NCBI RefSeq assembly: GCF_021044625.1
Contig: NZ_CP087999.1
Span: forward strand, 5,043,001-5,107,000
Length of the DNA: 64,000 bases
Source: Geomonas sp. RF6
GTDB taxonomy: Bacteria; Desulfobacterota; Desulfuromonadia; Geobacterales; Geobacteraceae
Direction of reading: 5' to 3'
The position numbers were made by a program, and so were the translations under genes. The stretch's first letter is position 1. Every line of letters begins with the position of its first letter. Below are positions 18,465-26,569 of this stretch, piece by piece. The notes beneath the pieces were generated by a model. That model ran no database searches, was not told the origin of the DNA, and worked only from the letters and a program-made list of their open reading frames with translations.

Positions 18465-19322
18465 ATGAGCAACACCACGAAGGTCCTTCTCCTCGTACTG
18501 GCGCTTCTTTGCAGCGCAGGCTGCTCCTCCGTCACAAAGGTCATGCGCCTGGAGGACAGGGAGAGTGTGAGCCTCGAAGTCATGATGGAAGAGGTACGCA
18601 ACGCGCCCCTCATCCTCGTGGGGGAGCACCACGATGTCTCGGCGCATCACAAGCTGCAACTCGAGATAGTGAAGAGACTCCATGAGCAGGGGAAGCCGGT
18701 GGCGATCGGGCTGGAGATGTTTGAAGCCTCTACGCAGGGGGCGCTCGACGCCTGGGTGGCGGGGAAGGTGCCGGTAAGCGCCTTCATCAAGGTGTACCAG
18801 TGGAACTGGAGAAATCTGCCGTGGGGGCTCTACGAGGATATATTCATCTACGCCCGGGACAACCACATCCCGATGGTGGGGCTCAATGCCCCGCGTAACA
18901 TCGTGCAGCAGGTTTCTGTGCGCGGCTTCGATTCCCTCACCGACGCCGAGATCAAGTCCCTCCCGCCGGGAGTGACCGGCGAGGTGAGCGACGCCTACCT
19001 CAAGTTCATCGGCGCCTCCTACCCGAGCCACGGGAGGAAGGGGGACGCCTTCCGGCGTATCTGCGAGGCACAGATGCTCAGAAACCGCTACATGGCCCAG
19101 GGGATCAGCAGATACTTGGCGAGACATCCTGAAAGGACGATGGTGGTTCTGGCAGGTGCGGGACACGCCCGCCACAAGGGGGGGATTCCGATGGAGCTTG
19201 GCACCACATCCTACCGCGTCATCATCCCCGCCATCCCGGGACTCGGTGCCAAAAACATGACCCCGGAGGACGCCGACTACCTCATGCTGGAGTCCTTCCC
19301 CCTCTTCGACTGGCTCATCTGA
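18465..19322 (+). CDS. ChaN-family lipoprotein
   Basis: 285 aa. The signal peptide ends in lipobox LCSAGC, with Cys about 20. The mature part matches the ChaN/DUF399 family: ILVGEHHDVSAHHKLQ (metal- or heme-binding histidines), GLEMFEASTQ, and near the C-terminus VVLAGAGHARHKGGIP. ChaN proteins bind heme and have been linked to iron uptake. AAAGGAA precedes the ATG. Its 3' end overlaps the convergent FlhB-tail gene by 46 bp. Function here is unknown beyond the family. Confidence 0.85.
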   Translation: MSNTTKVLLLVLALLCSAGCSSVTKVMRLEDRESVSLEVMMEEVRNAPLILVGEHHDVSAHHKLQLEIVKRLHEQGKPVAIGLEMFEASTQGALDAWVAGKVPVSAFIKVYQWNWRNLPWGLYEDIFIYARDNHIPMVGLNAPRNIVQQVSVRGFDSLTDAEIKSLPPGVTGEVSDAYLKFIGASYPSHGRKGDAFRRICEAQMLRNRYMAQGISRYLARHPERTMVVLAGAGHARHKGGIPMELGTTSYRVIIPAIPGLGAKNMTPEDADYLMLESFPLFDWLI

Positions 19323-19558
19323 TCCATCCGATAGAGCCAGGCGAGGAGCTCGGCGACCGCCTGGTACAGCTGCGGGGGGATCTCGCTGTCCAGATCGACC
19401 TGCATGAGGAGCTGCACGAGCTCCGCCGATTCATGGACGTACACCCCGTTTTCCCGCGCAAGCGCAATGATCGCCTCCGCGCTGACACCGGCGCCTTTCG
19501 CCACCACCTTCGGCGCGCCGTCCCCGCCGCGGTAGGCCATCGCCACCGCGCGCCGCAT
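19277..19558 (-). CDS. FlhB C-terminal-domain-like protein
   Basis: 93 aa, resembling the cytoplasmic tail of FlhB/YscU export-switch proteins: RRAVAMAYRGGDGAPKVVAKG, ALARENGVYVHESAELVQLL and IPPQLYQAVAELLAWLYRMD. The autocleavage NPTH motif and the membrane domain are absent, as in stand-alone FlhB-like proteins found outside flagellar operons. I chose ATG 19558 because GGGGAG lies 4 nt upstream. It starts one base after the FliK-like stop, so the two are coupled, which suggests a role in setting hook length or substrate switching. Confidence 0.85.
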   Translation of the reverse strand: MRRAVAMAYRGGDGAPKVVAKGAGVSAEAIIALARENGVYVHESAELVQLLMQVDLDSEIPPQLYQAVAELLAWLYRMDQMSQSKRGKDSSMR

Positions 19559-19559
19559 G

Positions 19560-20918
19560 TCACTCCCCTTCTTCCTCATGTCTCACGCTCACCCGCGAAA
19601 GTCTCACCCCTGCTGCACTGCTCGCCGCCGTCAGATTGCCCCTTTCGCTTTTCAGAAGCTCGCAGCTCTCCCGCGTCTCGACGACGACTTCCACTGCCGT
19701 CCCCTGCGCCCCGAGGTGCACCCTCGCCCGTACCCCGCCGAGGTGCGGGAGGTCCAGAGCCAGCGACGCCTCGACGCCAGGATCATCCTCATCGCCGGCT
19801 TCACGCACCGTGAGCGCCATCTCCTGCCCCGCCCACGGCTCCCCCTTCCAGGAGAGGACACGGGTATTGAGGAGGAGAAGCTGCTCCCGCACCAGGGGGA
19901 GCGTGCGGTCGTCCGCTACACCGTTTCCCCGTGCCGTCCCCTCCCCCCTTTCCGCAGCACCCGCAGATGGCCGCCGCAGCCGGGAAAGCTTCCCCTGCGG
20001 CTCTTTCAAGAGTTCCGCCAGCGGCAGCGCCCCCGCCGCCCATCTGGCGAGGTGAGACTCGTAGAAGAGCCCCCCTGCCGTAAGTGCATCCTTCAATCGG
20101 GCGGCAAGGGCGGGCCCCCCCTCCCCTGCGCGGCCAAGAAGCGGGCCCTGCACCGGGAAAGGAGCCGCCTCCTCATCAGGAGCCCCTGCCAGCCACCTGC
20201 CGAGAGAGCTCACGCGCACCGGCTCAGCCGCCCCCTCGCCGTGCTGCAGTTCGAAGAGGACCTGGGGATCGGAGGAGACGAAGGCAAGGGAGACGCTATC
20301 CCCCTTCTTCAGCTGCGCGGGGAGCGCCAGCTGAAAGGTCTCCCCCTCCACCTGCACGAGGTAGAGGTTTCGCCCCAAGGTCTGCACCACCTCACCCTTT
20401 ACCTGCTGCCCCGGAGCGAGCTGCAGCTTCGCCGCGGAGAGCTTCTCTTCCTCCACCGTGGGGGAAGGTATCGACAGCTCGGGAGGATCCGGCACTATCG
20501 CCGCGGGAGCGTCCCCCCCCTCAGGGAGCTCCGCCGCGATCCCTTCCTGGGGGAGCCCTTCCCCTCCTTCCGGGAGCGAGAGCCTCTTCCCGAGGAAACT
20601 GAGGGAGACGGCCTCCCCCCCCTGCTGCCCCCCGCGCACCTCGAAGACCACCCGAGGCTTGACCGCAACGAGAGTCAGCGGTACGCTCTGTCCCGGTTGC
20701 ACTACCCGCGGTATCTCCAGCTTGAAGAGCTCTCCGGCGACGCGCGCAAGATAGAGGTGGTTGCTCAGCGTGGAGATGATCTCCGCCTTCACCTGCTGCC
20801 CCGGATTGAGCTGCAGATGGGCTGCGGAGCGCTGCTCGGACTCCTGCCCCGGTTGCCGCGCCGAATCGCGCGCCAGAAGTTCCAGCAGCTGCCTTTGTAC
20901 GTTGTCGCTGACGAGCAT
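19560..20918 (-). CDS. FliK-like protein with a duplicated N-terminal domain
   Basis: 452 aa starting MLVSDNVQRQLLELLARDS. Two tandem copies of a roughly 75-residue module are visible: QLNPGQQVKAEIISTL...LFKLEIP...VVFEV and QLAPGQQVKGEVVQTL...TFQLALP...VLFEL, each ending in a SLG(K/R) segment. The C-terminal 100 residues (ASLALDLPHLGGVRARVHLG) look like the FliK hook-length-control C-domain. Upstream, in frame, there is open but non-coding-looking sequence; the chosen ATG follows GGAGAGG. It pairs with the FlhB-tail gene downstream and is divergent from a sigma28-controlled kinase operon. Confidence 0.75.
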   Translation of the reverse strand: MLVSDNVQRQLLELLARDSARQPGQESEQRSAAHLQLNPGQQVKAEIISTLSNHLYLARVAGELFKLEIPRVVQPGQSVPLTLVAVKPRVVFEVRGGQQGGEAVSLSFLGKRLSLPEGGEGLPQEGIAAELPEGGDAPAAIVPDPPELSIPSPTVEEEKLSAAKLQLAPGQQVKGEVVQTLGRNLYLVQVEGETFQLALPAQLKKGDSVSLAFVSSDPQVLFELQHGEGAAEPVRVSSLGRWLAGAPDEEAAPFPVQGPLLGRAGEGGPALAARLKDALTAGGLFYESHLARWAAGALPLAELLKEPQGKLSRLRRPSAGAAERGEGTARGNGVADDRTLPLVREQLLLLNTRVLSWKGEPWAGQEMALTVREAGDEDDPGVEASLALDLPHLGGVRARVHLGAQGTAVEVVVETRESCELLKSERGNLTAASSAAGVRLSRVSVRHEEEGE

Positions 20919-21092
20919 CCTCTCCCCCGGCCGAAAGTGCGGCACATCGCTATCACTTTTCGGCAGAAGCGGTAAAAAGTGTAGTACAAACGGCTCACCG
21001 GGAGGGGTAAATAGATCCGCTTCTTTCCGGCACATGGAAAAAAGGGATCGCCACTGGCCGCCAGAAAGAGGGGGCATGACGGCACTAAACGC

Positions 21093-21119
21093 TAAACCTC
21101 CCGGAAACGCTGCCGATAA
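21093..21119 (+). promoter_or_regulatory. sigma28 (FliA) promoter for the kinase/HD-GYP operon
   Basis: TAAA at 21093-21096, a 15-nt spacer, then GCCGATAA at 21112-21119: an exact match to the FliA consensus in sequence and spacing. It lies 46 bp before the hybrid kinase ATG and on its strand. It places the operon in the motility/late-flagellar regulon. Confidence 0.85.
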
Positions 21120-21165
21120 GCTAGAAAGACACTTCCCCTGCCCGAACAGAAAGGACCGGCATCCG

Positions 21166-23493
21166 ATGAAACAGCCATTGCGTATCTTGGTCATAGATGA
21201 CTCCACCGAAGATACGGCTCTGATCATACGCTGGCTGCAGCAGGAGTTCTCCGCGATCGGACACGAGCGTGTCGAGACAGCGCAGGAGATGCGGGAGGCG
21301 CTGGCGCGGGAGTCGTGGCATCTGGTCATTTCCGACTACTTCATGCCGCACTTCAGCGGCCTCTGTGCGCTGCAGGTCCTTCACGAAAGCGGCAGGGATC
21401 TCCCCTTCATCCTCCTCTCCGGGCAGGCGGGAGAGGATCTCGCAGTAGAGGCGATGCGCGCCGGCGCACACGACTACCTCGTCAAGGACAACCTCACCCG
21501 ACTCATTCCCGCCGTAAAAAGAGAGCTGAAGGAGGCCCTGGTGCGCCGGGAGCGGCGCATCGCGCAGGAGGCGCTCAGAGCGACCGAGGCCCGCTTCCAG
21601 AGCCTCGTGGAGCAGTCGCTGGTCGGCATCTTCATGCTCGGCCAGGAGCGCTTCACCTACGTGAACCCGAAGTTCGCCCAGATGTTCGGCTATCGCCAGG
21701 ACGAACTGATCGATTGCAAGGGGCTCCTCGACCTCGTGGCGACCGACGACCAGGTCCCGGTTATGCTGAACTTCCTGCGACCCCTTTCGGAAAAGAAGGA
21801 GAACGTGCACCTCTTCTTCAAGGGGAGGCGCAACGATCAGCAGCTTATCGAGCTGGAGGCGAACGGCACGAGGACGCGCCACGACGGCAACGAGGCTATC
21901 ATCGGCACCCTTTTGGACATCTCGGACCGAAAGCGCGCCGAGGAGCAGCTGAGCAAGCTCTCGGCCGCCGTGGAGCAGAGCCCGGTGGCGGTGGTCATCA
22001 CCGATCTGAAGGGGAACATCGAGTACGTGAACCCGAAGTTCACCGAGCTCACCGGCTATACGGAGATGGAGGTCCTCGGCCAGAACCCGCGTATCCTCAA
22101 GTCGGGGGAGATGGACGACGCCTTCTATCGCAACCTGTGGCAGACGATCAGCGCCGGGAGCGACTGGCACGGGGAGTTTCACAACAGGAAAAAGAGCGGG
22201 GAGCTGTACTGGGAGAGTGCCTCCATATCGGCTGTGCGAAACAGCGACGGGCGCATAACCCACTTCGTGGGGGTGAAGGAGGACATCACGCAGCGAAAGC
22301 GCGAGGTGGACCAGGTGCGCCAGGCGCAGAAGATGGAGGCGATCGGCCAGCTCGCCGGGGGTATCGCCCACGACTTCAACAACCTGCTCACCATCATAAA
22401 CGGCTACAGCACGCTCCTGCTGAAGGACCTCACGCAGGGGACCGTCATGTACCGGGAGGCGGAGCAGATCCTTAAAGCCGGGGAGCGCGCAGCGGATCTC
22501 ACGCGGCAGCTCCTGAGCTTCAGCCGGCGCCAGATCCTCGAGCCGCGCATCCTGAACGTGAACGAGCAGGTGCGCTCCATCGAAAAGATGCTGCGCCGCC
22601 TCATCGGGGAGCATGTGGAGCTCGTCACCACGCTCGGAAGCGACACGGGACTTGTAAAGATTGACCCGGGGCAGGTGGAGCAGGTCATCATGAACCTCGT
22701 GGTGAACGCGCGGGACGCCTCCGAGACCGGAGGGCTCATCACCATCGAGACCGCGAACTGCGACATCGACAGGGCTTTTTGCCTCTCGCACCCCGGCGCC
22801 TATCCGGGGAGCTATGTGAGGCTCTCGGTGAAGGATCGCGGCTTCGGCATGAGCGACGAGGTGAAGAGGCGGGTGTTCGAGCCGTTTTTCACCACAAAGG
22901 AGATGGGGCGCGGTACCGGGCTCGGGCTTGCAACCGTGTACGGCATCGTGAAGCAGAGCAGCGGCTACATCGAGGTCATCAGCCAGCCTGAGCAGGGCGC
23001 GACTTTCAACATCTATTTTCCGCGGGTCTTCGAGAAGCCCGTGGAGGTGGTGGAGGAAACGGCCGAGGACGAAGCGGAAGGGAGGCAGACGATCCTGGTG
23101 GTGGAGGATGAACCGGGTGTGCTGCAACTGGTGGTGCAGACCCTGACGAAGAAGGGGTTTACCGTCCTGGAGACGACCGATCCGCTGTATGGCGTCACCA
23201 TCTTCGAGGAAAACGCAGGGAGGATCGACCTCCTCCTGACCGACGTGGTGATGCCCTTCATGAGCGGGCCGAAGCTCGCGCAAACCCTGCTGCAGAAGAA
23301 CCCGCGGCTCAAGGTCCTCTTCATGTCCGGGCACACGGACGACAAGATCGGTTTCGAGAAGGTACTGGAAGAGGGGGCGCCCTTCCTCCCGAAGCCGTTC
23401 GGAAGCGACGCCCTGATCGCAAAGGTAAAGCAGACGCTTGGGGACTCCCTTTCCGCCGCAGAGGAACAACATCTATCGGGAGGTAGCTATTGA
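21166..23493 (+). CDS. Hybrid histidine kinase: REC-PAS-PAS-HisKA-HATPase-REC
   Basis: 775 aa, cytoplasmic (no membrane segments). An N-terminal receiver (D57 in VISDYFMPHFSG), PAS1 (about 137-255) and PAS2 (about 262-380, VNPKFTELTGYTEMEVLG) come first. A HisKA domain follows with GGIAHDFNNLL (H402), then a HATPase with NARDAS, DRGFGMS and GTGLGLATVYGIV, and a C-terminal receiver from about 645 (ILVVEDEPG, LLTDVVMPFMSG). I chose ATG 21166 (AAGGA 11 nt upstream); the open frame upstream runs over the FliK-like gene. The stop overlaps the next gene's TTG start, so signal flow to that HD-GYP protein is likely. A perfect sigma28 promoter precedes it. Confidence 0.92.
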   Translation: MKQPLRILVIDDSTEDTALIIRWLQQEFSAIGHERVETAQEMREALARESWHLVISDYFMPHFSGLCALQVLHESGRDLPFILLSGQAGEDLAVEAMRAGAHDYLVKDNLTRLIPAVKRELKEALVRRERRIAQEALRATEARFQSLVEQSLVGIFMLGQERFTYVNPKFAQMFGYRQDELIDCKGLLDLVATDDQVPVMLNFLRPLSEKKENVHLFFKGRRNDQQLIELEANGTRTRHDGNEAIIGTLLDISDRKRAEEQLSKLSAAVEQSPVAVVITDLKGNIEYVNPKFTELTGYTEMEVLGQNPRILKSGEMDDAFYRNLWQTISAGSDWHGEFHNRKKSGELYWESASISAVRNSDGRITHFVGVKEDITQRKREVDQVRQAQKMEAIGQLAGGIAHDFNNLLTIINGYSTLLLKDLTQGTVMYREAEQILKAGERAADLTRQLLSFSRRQILEPRILNVNEQVRSIEKMLRRLIGEHVELVTTLGSDTGLVKIDPGQVEQVIMNLVVNARDASETGGLITIETANCDIDRAFCLSHPGAYPGSYVRLSVKDRGFGMSDEVKRRVFEPFFTTKEMGRGTGLGLATVYGIVKQSSGYIEVISQPEQGATFNIYFPRVFEKPVEVVEETAEDEAEGRQTILVVEDEPGVLQLVVQTLTKKGFTVLETTDPLYGVTIFEENAGRIDLLLTDVVMPFMSGPKLAQTLLQKNPRLKVLFMSGHTDDKIGFEKVLEEGAPFLPKPFGSDALIAKVKQTLGDSLSAAEEQHLSGGSY

Positions 23494-24536
23494 GAGGGAA
23501 CATCCTTATCGCCGATGACGAGGAGATGATCCGCGGCCTGATAAACCTGACACTCTCGAAGGAAGGTTTCACCTGCCACGAGGCGAGCAGCGCAGAGGAA
23601 GGGCTGGAGATCGTCCGGAAGGTGGACCTCGACATGGCCCTTTTGGACATCATGATGCCGGGGCGTTCGGGAATCGAGCTCCTAAAAGACATGAAGCAGA
23701 TGTCTCCGGACACCGTGGTCCTGATGATCACCGCCAGAACCGACATCGACACTGCACTTTCCTGCATCCACCACGGCGCGGAAGACTACATCACGAAGCC
23801 TTTCAACGTGGACCGGGTCCTTCTCACGGTGAAAAACGTACTGGAGAAGCGCGCGCTCACCCTCGAGAACAAGGAGTACCAGATAAACCTCGAGCAGAAG
23901 GTCCGCGAGCAGACGGAAGTGATCCGCACCGTCATGGGGGAGATAAATCAGGCGTACGAGCACACCCTCGCGGCACTGATACGGGCGCTCGACGCGCGGG
24001 AGAAAGAGGTCGGCTCCCATTCCGAGAGGGTGATGGCGTACGCCACCCTTCTGGCCCGGCAGGCGGGGATGGACGAGGCGGGGTGCTCCATACTGGCGAA
24101 GGGGGCGCTTCTGCACGACATCGGAAAGATCGGCATCTCCGACAACATCCTGCTGAAGCCTTCGAGGCTGAACGAGGCGGAGTGGGAGATCATGCGCCAG
24201 CACCCGCTGGTCGGTTTCGAGATCCTGGATGGGATCAAGTATTTCGAGGGGGCCGCGGAGCTGGTACTGTCACACCACGAGCGCTTTGACGGGATGGGGT
24301 ATCCGCACGGGCTGTGCGGCATCGGCATACCGATGAATGCGAGGATCTTCGCCCTTTCCGACACGCTGGACGCCATGACCTCCGACCGCCCCTACCGCAA
24401 AGGTCTATCCTTCGAGACGGTGCGGGAAGAGGTGGTCCGCTGCAGCGGCTCCCAGTTCGACCCGAAGCTCGTGGAGGTGTTCATGGAGATCCCGAAGGGA
24501 GCCTGGGAAGCCGCGGCGGGAAGGGAACTGAACTAG
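23490..24536 (+). CDS. Response regulator with receiver and HD-GYP domains
   Basis: 348 aa. Receiver domain with NILIADDEE and phospho-acceptor D53 in ALLDIMMPGRSG, a coiled linker, then an HD-GYP domain with LLHDIGKIGI and HHERFDGMGYP, expected to degrade cyclic-di-GMP. The start is TTG at 23490: GGAGG lies 6 nt upstream and TTGA overlaps the kinase stop. It is probably the output partner of the hybrid kinase. Because the operon has a sigma28 promoter, this links motility gene expression to lowering c-di-GMP, which is inference. Its terminator was split by the insertion element that follows. Confidence 0.92.
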   Translation: MRGNILIADDEEMIRGLINLTLSKEGFTCHEASSAEEGLEIVRKVDLDMALLDIMMPGRSGIELLKDMKQMSPDTVVLMITARTDIDTALSCIHHGAEDYITKPFNVDRVLLTVKNVLEKRALTLENKEYQINLEQKVREQTEVIRTVMGEINQAYEHTLAALIRALDAREKEVGSHSERVMAYATLLARQAGMDEAGCSILAKGALLHDIGKIGISDNILLKPSRLNEAEWEIMRQHPLVGFEILDGIKYFEGAAELVLSHHERFDGMGYPHGLCGIGIPMNARIFALSDTLDAMTSDRPYRKGLSFETVREEVVRCSGSQFDPKLVEVFMEIPKGAWEAAAGRELN

Positions 24537-24564
24537 AGATAGGGCTTCAACGCTGCCGCAAAGT

Positions 24565-24578
24565 AAAAAAGAGACGCC
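24565..24578. terminator. Left half of a bidirectional terminator split by the insertion element
   Basis: AAAAAAGAGACGCC. With the element and one copy of the 9-bp duplication removed, it joins GGCGTCTCT plus a T run at 27379 onward to form a perfect 9-bp stem (up to 14 bp with the A/T tracts) with an 8-nt loop. It would serve both convergent genes, the HD-GYP gene and the sigma54 regulator. Confidence 0.85.
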
Positions 24579-24587
24579 AGGCAACCG
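24579..24587. repeat. Target-site duplication, left copy
   Basis: AGGCAACCG, repeated directly at 27371-27379 immediately outside the other terminal repeat. Confidence 0.9.
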
Positions 24588-24612
24588 CAACGCCCTTACT
24601 TAAAGTGTTGAA
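24588..24612 (+). repeat. Left terminal inverted repeat (25 bp)
   Basis: Begins CAACGCCCTTACTTAAAG and ends GTTGAA. It is an exact reverse complement of 27346-27370. Confidence 0.92.
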
Positions 24613-24632
24613 AAAGTCGTGACGTAAGCTAT

Positions 24633-24668
24633 ACTCCCCCTTGCCTTCGGGTTAGGGGGAGTTTTTTT
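24633..24668 (+). terminator. Left-end hairpin: terminator that also hides the transposase ribosome binding site
   Basis: 9-bp perfect stem ACTCCCCCT (24633-24641) / AGGGGGAGT (24654-24662), then a run of T up to the ATG at 24669. The right arm contains GGGGGAG, which is the only Shine-Dalgarno sequence of the transposase. Transcripts entering from outside would either terminate or fold this site away. Confidence 0.8.
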
Positions 24669-26462
24669 ATGGCTGAAGATCTACAACTCGCCGAAATTCC
24701 ACGCATTCCGCCGCCCAGTGGGAACATCCAAGTCAACTTCTGCAAAAACCCCGCATGCTGCCATTTCGGCATACCTGCCAGTGAAATTAAGCAGTTACGC
24801 GGAAGATCAAAAAAGACCACCGATCGATACAAACTCACCGGAACTCCCCCCACACTCAACTGCCTGAGCTGCGGCGAGCACATACCTGTCAAATCGAACG
24901 AGGGTATCGCTGAAGAGCTGCAACGGCTGATGGCGCCACTTGCGCCACCATCTCAGCCGTCGTGCCAGACACCGGGATGCCCGAATGAGGGCGTACCACC
25001 CTCCGCCGCGCCGAGTCAGTATTGGTCGCACACAAAGACCAAAGCAGGTACGCCGCGATACCGATGCAAGGCTTGCAATAAGACACTGACGGTGCGGGGG
25101 CTGTCGACGAAGCGGCAACGGAAGAGCCACCTCAACTCGGAGATCTTCCGTGCTCTTACCCAGAAGATGCCTCTCAGCTGCGTTGCCGAGTTTGCACGGG
25201 TTTCGCCGAAGACTGTGTACCGTAAGGTAGACTTCATCCACCGACAGTGCGTGCTTTTCGCCTCTAACCGTGAGCGTCGCCTACCTTCCATGGAGTTCGA
25301 CCGTATGTACGTCTGCGTCGACCGCATGGACCACATCATCAACTGGTCGAACCGCGCCGACAGGCGCAACATCACCATTCAGGCGGTGGGGAGCGCTGAG
25401 CTGAAGACGGGGTTCGTGCTGGCGCTGCACGTGAACTACGACGACACTCTCTCAAAGGACGAGGTTGCGTTGGCCGCCATTGAATGTGCGGACCACGAAA
25501 AGCAGCCGCCCTTCAGGAGATTTGCGCGGTTATGGCTGCCTGAAGAGTACGAGAAGGCGGTTCAGGTGGCAAAGGGGGAGATTCCCAGCACTAAAGGGAT
25601 GAAAAGCCTCGACGACTGGATAGATGCCGTCTATGCTACTGCGGCAGCTCGGGGTGACGTCGAGCAACCGGATTCCCCAAGGAGTGAGTGGCAGCCTCCT
25701 GGGCGTGGGTTGCTGGTGCACGCAGAATATACCCTCTACGCGCATTTCCTGTACCTCAAGAGCCTTCTGGCCGGAGCGGGCAAGGTGAGGTTCTTCCTCG
25801 ACCAGGAATCGGGTATACGGGCAGCCTGCCTGTCGGCGTTCGCCGACGAGGTGCTCTCTAAGACCTGCGATGCCTTCTATGTGAGCATCAGTAAGGGAGT
25901 CACCAAGGATCGGGCCTTGGCTTTGGTGGCCGAGAGCCAGCGGAAGCTGAATGAGTACGTGGCGCAATACGGCTATGAGTGCTTGCACCTACAGGAACAG
26001 CGGCGCCAGTACCTCAAGGACAAGATGCACACGTTGTGGAGCCAGAAGGGGAAGTGGGGGGATCGCTGGCTGGAGTACCCATTCCCGAATATGGCCGAGC
26101 CAGAGAAGCAGGTGTGCTATCTGACTAGCCTGAAGGCTGACTGGTTCGACTACGATGACGAACACCTGGCCAACCTGCTGCTCAAGGCAACCCTGCATCC
26201 AATCGACCGATTCTTCATGCAGACACGTCGCAAGACATCTATGCTGGAGCGGCCGATCACCTCCTCGTCAGTCCAGGGCAGGAGATGGTATGGATACAGC
26301 GCCTACGATCCTGCCATGGCTGCGAAAATGCTTGAAATTTACCGGGTCTACTACAACTTCGTCAAAATCGGTGATGATCGCAAAACGCCGGCTATGCGAC
26401 TCGGCCTCGCCAAGGGACCGTGCACTGTTGAAGACATCATCTATTACAGCCCAGGGTCATAA
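24669..26462 (+). CDS. Putative transposase, DDE-like, family not assigned
   Basis: 597 aa. The N-terminus carries cysteine clusters (C25, C30, C31; C65-x2-C68; C99-x4-C104 and C133-x2-C136) suggesting two zinc fingers, then a helix-turn-helix near 168-190 (CVAEFARVSPKTVYRKVDF). Candidate catalytic acids are D218 (MYVCVDRMD), D378 (RFFLDQESG) and perhaps E422. The C-terminus (RVYYNFVKIGD...KTPAMRLGLA) resembles the ends of several DDE transposases that carry a YxNF and TPAMR signature. The position between perfect inverted repeats is the main evidence. The start codon follows a hairpin that covers its ribosome binding site. Confidence 0.8.
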   Translation: MAEDLQLAEIPRIPPPSGNIQVNFCKNPACCHFGIPASEIKQLRGRSKKTTDRYKLTGTPPTLNCLSCGEHIPVKSNEGIAEELQRLMAPLAPPSQPSCQTPGCPNEGVPPSAAPSQYWSHTKTKAGTPRYRCKACNKTLTVRGLSTKRQRKSHLNSEIFRALTQKMPLSCVAEFARVSPKTVYRKVDFIHRQCVLFASNRERRLPSMEFDRMYVCVDRMDHIINWSNRADRRNITIQAVGSAELKTGFVLALHVNYDDTLSKDEVALAAIECADHEKQPPFRRFARLWLPEEYEKAVQVAKGEIPSTKGMKSLDDWIDAVYATAAARGDVEQPDSPRSEWQPPGRGLLVHAEYTLYAHFLYLKSLLAGAGKVRFFLDQESGIRAACLSAFADEVLSKTCDAFYVSISKGVTKDRALALVAESQRKLNEYVAQYGYECLHLQEQRRQYLKDKMHTLWSQKGKWGDRWLEYPFPNMAEPEKQVCYLTSLKADWFDYDDEHLANLLLKATLHPIDRFFMQTRRKTSMLERPITSSSVQGRRWYGYSAYDPAMAAKMLEIYRVYYNFVKIGDDRKTPAMRLGLAKGPCTVEDIIYYSPGS

Positions 26463-26569
26463 ACTATCAATTCCTTGCAGAACGTCGTAAACAAGTGTAT
26501 AGCAGTCTGCTGTCATCCGACGGAGCAATACTCAGCCAACCACTATGATGGGCAACGGAAGAGGAACCT

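Noticed and set aside
20919-21329. In-frame N-terminal extension of the FliK-like protein
   Set aside because: The extension reads antisense through the hybrid kinase start and its sigma28 promoter, and the internal ATG at 20918 has a ribosome binding site.
24579-24587. Chance origin of the 9-bp direct repeat
   Set aside because: The copies abut perfect 25-bp inverted repeats exactly and the joined flanks rebuild a terminator, so duplication by insertion is far more likely.
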